A stretch of DNA of 64,000 nt from NCBI RefSeq assembly GCF_009795715.1, contig NZ_WTCR01000008.1, forward strand, positions 62,001 to 126,000, written 5' to 3'. The position numbers and the translations under genes were made by a program. Position 1 is the first letter of the stretch. Each line of letters starts with the position of its first letter. Source of the DNA: Labilibaculum euxinicum (GTDB lineage: Bacteria > Bacteroidota > Bacteroidia > Bacteroidales > Marinifilaceae). The notes beneath the pieces are model-generated. The model did no database searches, was not told the DNA's origin, and saw only the letters and a program-made list of their open reading frames with translations. Shown here piece after piece: positions 61,344 to 64,000 of the stretch.

Positions 61344-62288
61344 CTACTCCTTTACATTTTGTTGGAATGCAAACAAAACAGCCTCGTGATATTTTTTTAA
61401 GCCTCCCGATTTCTTGATTCCTTTGTAAACTTTTCTCTCATTCTCAAAATGACTGGAGAAATACTCCCAAAACGGCTTCATTTTTTGTAAGATTTGCGTA
61501 TCCCCACTTAAAAATGAAGTATATGTAGAAAAAATTTCATCGTACATTTTACGCAATGCTTTTTTACGAATATCTGCAGATGGAATTTCTATTCCCTTTA
61601 TTTTTGCCGGCAACCAATAATCTTTCAGAACTCCTCTTCCTATCATTACATGATTTAGGTTTGGCAATTGAGCACTCAAGCTCTCAAAGTCATCAAGTGT
61701 CTCAATATCACCATTAAAACCAATTGTTTTATTAAAACCCTCCTGTATTTGCTGAAAATAATCCCGATCGGCACTTCCCTTATACATTTGCTTGCCAATG
61801 CGAGGATGAACGATAATTTCATCAATATTAAAGTTTTTCATCACATCCAAAACCGAAAGTATCTCCGATTTATCTTCCAAACCCAACCGCATTTTAATCG
61901 ACAGGTCAATTTTCCCGGAATATCCACGTTCCAGAATATCCTTTATCTTTTCAGGATATGGCAACAAGCCAGATCCTTTCTTTTTCCCGGTAACCATAGG
62001 AAAAGGACAACCTAAATTCCAATTCATTTTTTCATAACCTAAATCTGAAAGATACGTCTCAAAAAATTGAAACTCCTCAACAGATCCACTTAAAAACTGA
62101 GGCACCAATCGATTATTTCTCTCCAAAAAAGGTTCTACTTCTCTTTTGTGCGAGGTTCTTATTTCTCCTGAATTTTGAAGAACAAGAAAAGGGGTATAGA
62201 ATTCATCTACGCCCCCAATGCATTTTTCATATGCTTGTCGGAACACCCAATCAGTATATCCCTGAAGAGGTGCTAATGAAATTTTCAT
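61344..62288 (-). CDS. tRNA-dihydrouridine synthase
   Basis: FMN-dependent reduction of uridine to dihydrouridine in tRNA; 314 residues. The TIM-barrel signature is clear: APLQGYTDWVFRQAY at the start, MNWNLGCPFPMVTGKKKGSGLL (about 89-110, catalytic cysteine in GCPF), IDLSIKMRLG (about 128), IIVHPRIGKQMYKGSAD (about 158) and FNGDIETLDDF with MIGRGVL near 230. It resembles the DusC group rather than DusB, but exact target uridine is not predictable. cbiZ follows by 4 bases, so both are likely co-transcribed. Confidence 0.9.
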   Translation of the reverse strand: MKISLAPLQGYTDWVFRQAYEKCIGGVDEFYTPFLVLQNSGEIRTSHKREVEPFLERNNRLVPQFLSGSVEEFQFFETYLSDLGYEKMNWNLGCPFPMVTGKKKGSGLLPYPEKIKDILERGYSGKIDLSIKMRLGLEDKSEILSVLDVMKNFNIDEIIVHPRIGKQMYKGSADRDYFQQIQEGFNKTIGFNGDIETLDDFESLSAQLPNLNHVMIGRGVLKDYWLPAKIKGIEIPSADIRKKALRKMYDEIFSTYTSFLSGDTQILQKMKPFWEYFSSHFENERKVYKGIKKSGGLKKYHEAVLFAFQQNVKE

Positions 62289-62389
62289 GTGATTATAATT
62301 TCTTGTTTGTCGCTCCCAAATATTTTTGGAAGCAATCGCCTGAATAAATAGTCCAAAATACAGAAGAACTTATTCCTGCAAATATCATT

Positions 62390-63016
62390 TTATCGTCCAA
62401 AACTTAAAACACCCAGTAATTGTTTACGCTGACGATAATAATTAATTCCATCCTCGGTACCAATGCTTTTTACAAATTGATCAATCATTGTATCGTAGAT
62501 TGTACCAAACTTAAATCTCTCCGGAGGATATAGTTCAGGATTATGCATGTCTTCAAGTCTCGCCAGATACATCCGTCCAACAATCTCGCTGCTAAGATCA
62601 TCGCGATACATGCCTTGAGCTATTCCTTTTTCAACATTTATTTTAATTTTATCAAAAATAAATTCCATCCGCTCATCCATATGCTTTTTATACACTTCCG
62701 GGAAATGACTCTCAAATTCCATTGTAACGGATGGTGTTAAATTTTCGAAACGATCATTCATCTCCTGACTTACGATAAATAATATATCAATCGCATTCTG
62801 ACCTTCAAAATTGTATTGAGTAAAAATGGACTCAAACGATTTTCGTTCGTATTCAAGAATTTTTTCTACCAACTCCTCTACTGAATCAACAAATTTGGAT
62901 ACATCAGATGGCGACACCCCAAAATCTTTAACTTTATCAAAAGAAAAGCCGCTTAAACCATTTTTGAACAAATAAGCCCTTACCTTCTCTATAATATGAA
63001 TAAAATCCTTGTCCAT
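62390..63016 (-). CDS. TetR-like transcriptional regulator
   Basis: 208 residues. Residues about 5-50 (IIEKVRAYLFKNGLSGFSFDKVKDFGVSPSDVSKFV) have the spacing of a TetR DNA-binding helix-turn-helix but the usual sequence signature is weak. The remainder is all-helical, as in TetR ligand domains, with SVTMEFESHFPEVYKKHMDERMEFIFDKIK. The ligand is unknown. Gap to the dus gene is about 100 bases, so they could share a transcript. A TetR identity is likely but not certain. Confidence 0.7.
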   Translation of the reverse strand: MDKDFIHIIEKVRAYLFKNGLSGFSFDKVKDFGVSPSDVSKFVDSVEELVEKILEYERKSFESIFTQYNFEGQNAIDILFIVSQEMNDRFENLTPSVTMEFESHFPEVYKKHMDERMEFIFDKIKINVEKGIAQGMYRDDLSSEIVGRMYLARLEDMHNPELYPPERFKFGTIYDTMIDQFVKSIGTEDGINYYRQRKQLLGVLSFGR

Positions 63017-63504
63017 AAACTATTACTGCTAAATAATTAAACTAAATCAAAATCTTTTTGATCCCCTTAAGATAGGCATAAAATTAGGCATTTTTCAATT
63101 GTGAAAGTAAAACAAATTAATATTTTAGTGATTTAAATATCTGTAACTAAAAATTAAGAAAAAGAGAAAATATATTCACAAAGGCAATCGGGGACAAATT
63201 AGCTATCCAAGAGGAATTAGGGTTTTAAAAGATTTTATTACGAAGAACTAAACAGGGCTGAGTGGAGTAATTAATGATAAACCTATTGATGAATTTAATC
63301 CATCTTAACATATCAGACTTTCTGATTTATTTTTTATACTAACTAAGACCTGAAATGAATCACAATAATGCAAATGCAAAAAAAATTAGAGTTCCTCTCC
63401 CAAAAAAAGAAATAACTATTCATTAATAAATGGCGATTCATTTATCAAAATCATTGGTTCATAAAAAAGGATGTGTTTTAACAATAAAAATTAACATCAT
63501 ACAT
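63017..63504. other. 488-bp AT-rich intergenic stretch
   Basis: Carries the upstream region of the TetR-like gene. It holds a weak 22-codon ORF at 63274-63342 (hydrophobic, GGAG six bases upstream) and a short hairpin ATCAGA-CTT-TCTGAT followed by T-rich sequence near 63312-63336, overlapping that ORF. Nothing else recognised. Confidence 0.4.
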
Positions 63505-63512
63505 TATCTTTG
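63505..63512 (+). promoter_or_regulatory. Candidate -7 box TATCTTTG
   Basis: Exact TAnnTTTG with no protein-coding gene downstream on this strand before the window end. A terminator follows 74 bases later. See the small-RNA entry. Confidence 0.45.
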
Positions 63513-63518
63513 TTGGTG

Positions 63519-63613
63519 AAGAAAGTCTGTTAAACACTTAGGTGATTGATTGTACTAATTCATAAGTAAATTTAAGTAGTAGTTTAGGGCGGCTAGTCAC
63601 CGCCCTTTTTCTT
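63519..63613 (+). ncRNA. Candidate small RNA (about 95 nt)
   Basis: Between the TATCTTTG box and the terminator hairpin there is no ORF. The predicted transcript would be about 90-95 bases and end in the terminator hairpin. It lies between the TetR-like gene (minus) and the thioredoxin-like gene (minus), transcribed towards the latter. No known RNA family recognised by eye. Support is limited to promoter half-site plus terminator. Confidence 0.4.
63586..63613 (+). terminator. Intrinsic terminator of the candidate small RNA
   Basis: AGGGCGG pairs with CCGCCCT around a seven-base loop, followed by TTTTTCTTTTT. The strongest GC hairpin in this AT-rich region. Confidence 0.85.
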
Positions 63614-63726
63614 TTTAGATGCATTTCATTTAAGCAAAAGAAAATCCATTTTGCTCCTTACATGGAAGTATAAACGCTAAAAAAATGCAATTAATTTCAC
63701 CTGTTGCATTTTCCTTAAAAAACAAA

Positions 63727-64000
63727 TTATTTTTTTAATTCATTTTCGATCACCACTTTCATCCCTTCAAACTCTTCCTGATTAAACAATCTGGTGAGAT
63801 AAATAATTTTGCCTTCTTTATTAACAATTACATTACGAGTCACACCACTTTCCTTGTGTGCATACTTAGTAAATATTACTGCCCCTTCATCCAATGCAAC
63901 CGGATAAGTTATTCCTGTTGCGGCTATTAATTTTTCAGCCTTTTCTTGTGGCTCGTCCAAATCTAAAGCATACAAGGCAAAATCCTTCTCTTTATGCTTC
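63727..64000 (-). CDS. Thioredoxin-like (TlpA/AhpC-TSA type) protein, 5' end outside window
   Basis: C-terminal about 90 residues of a thioredoxin-fold protein; the frame stays open to the window edge, so the true start and any CxxC active site lie outside. Visible parts: ALDLDEPQEKAEKLI, TYPVALDEGAVIF, GVTRNVIVNKEGKIIYLTR and a final helix ending IENELKK. The segment GVTRN replaces the usual G-x-P cis-proline of thioredoxins, as also seen in some peroxiredoxin-like relatives. Membrane signal and function (disulfide reductase or peroxiredoxin) cannot be decided from this fragment. Confidence 0.8.
   Translation of the reverse strand, partial: KHKEKDFALYALDLDEPQEKAEKLIAATGITYPVALDEGAVIFTKYAHKESGVTRNVIVNKEGKIIYLTRLFNQEEFEGMKVVIENELKK

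Noticed and set aside
63274-63342. 22-codon hydrophobic ORF with GGAG upstream, resembling a type I toxin
   Set aside because: Too short and AT-rich to separate from chance, and it overlaps a hairpin; no antisense RNA promoter seen.

Overview
The window comes from an AT-rich member of the Bacteroidota. The evidence is a SusC/SusD pair, a giant adhesin with a type IX secretion (T9SS) type B C-terminal domain beside a PorP/SprF gene, promoter -7 boxes of the TAnnTTTG type, few purine-rich ribosome binding sites, and Bacteroidota-typical families (DUF3127, DUF6249-like, peptidase M64, MnmD). A marine Marinilabiliales/Marinifilaceae-type organism is my guess from the overall flavour; no rRNA or tRNA gene is present to test it. 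I see no prophage, CRISPR array, conjugative module or complete insertion sequence.

Layout. 1-3.2 kb: truncated aldehyde dehydrogenase, divergent S24-type repressor, drug/metabolite exporter. 3.5-9.8 kb: a minus-strand operon of secreted unknown protein, SusC, SusD and a secreted metallophosphoesterase. 10.3-14.2 kb: zinc-type CDF exporter, a 5'-nucleotidase split into two genes, DNA polymerase IV. 14.3-19.2 kb: MATE pump overlapping mnmD, then three prolyl isomerases and DUF3127. 19.3-21 kb: ECF sigma factor with a membrane partner, and a divergent small membrane protein, both preceded by the same TGTAACC-N16-CGTC motif. 21-25.9 kb: M64 peptidase, MscS channel, SemiSWEET, chalcone-isomerase-like protein, KAS III-like enzyme. 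26-35.6 kb: TPR protein, rlmB, DUF418, ABC-F, AAA ATPase, SpoIIAA-like protein, GHL10-like lipoprotein, rlmD. 36-43.5 kb: a MATE pump with an unusual two-small-ORF leader, S9 peptidase, yaaA, an unknown protein, sprF. 43.7-56 kb: one adhesin gene of about 12.3 kb. 56.3-64 kb: pepP, Lrp regulator, cobQ, a NadR-like ATPase, cbiZ, dus, a TetR-like regulator, and a truncated thioredoxin-like gene.

How genes work together. SusC/SusD plus phosphoesterase look like outer-membrane capture of a phosphorylated nutrient. SprF should help export the neighbouring adhesin by the T9SS. CobQ and CbiZ point to corrinoid salvage. The sigma factor probably controls itself and its divergent neighbour.

Most notable non-coding signals: (1) two 161-bp, about 96% identical MITE-like elements with inverted ends and 3-bp target duplications (TTA and TAA); (2) a MATE pump preceded by a 14-codon leader and a 44-codon ORF, each with a strong Shine-Dalgarno sequence, with attenuator-like structure; (3) a perfect 23-bp inverted repeat enclosing a smaller hairpin; (4) paired ECF promoters; (5) a possible small RNA near 63.5 kb. 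Start codons were re-chosen for several genes where the longest ORF used a doubtful GTG/TTG or covered a promoter.
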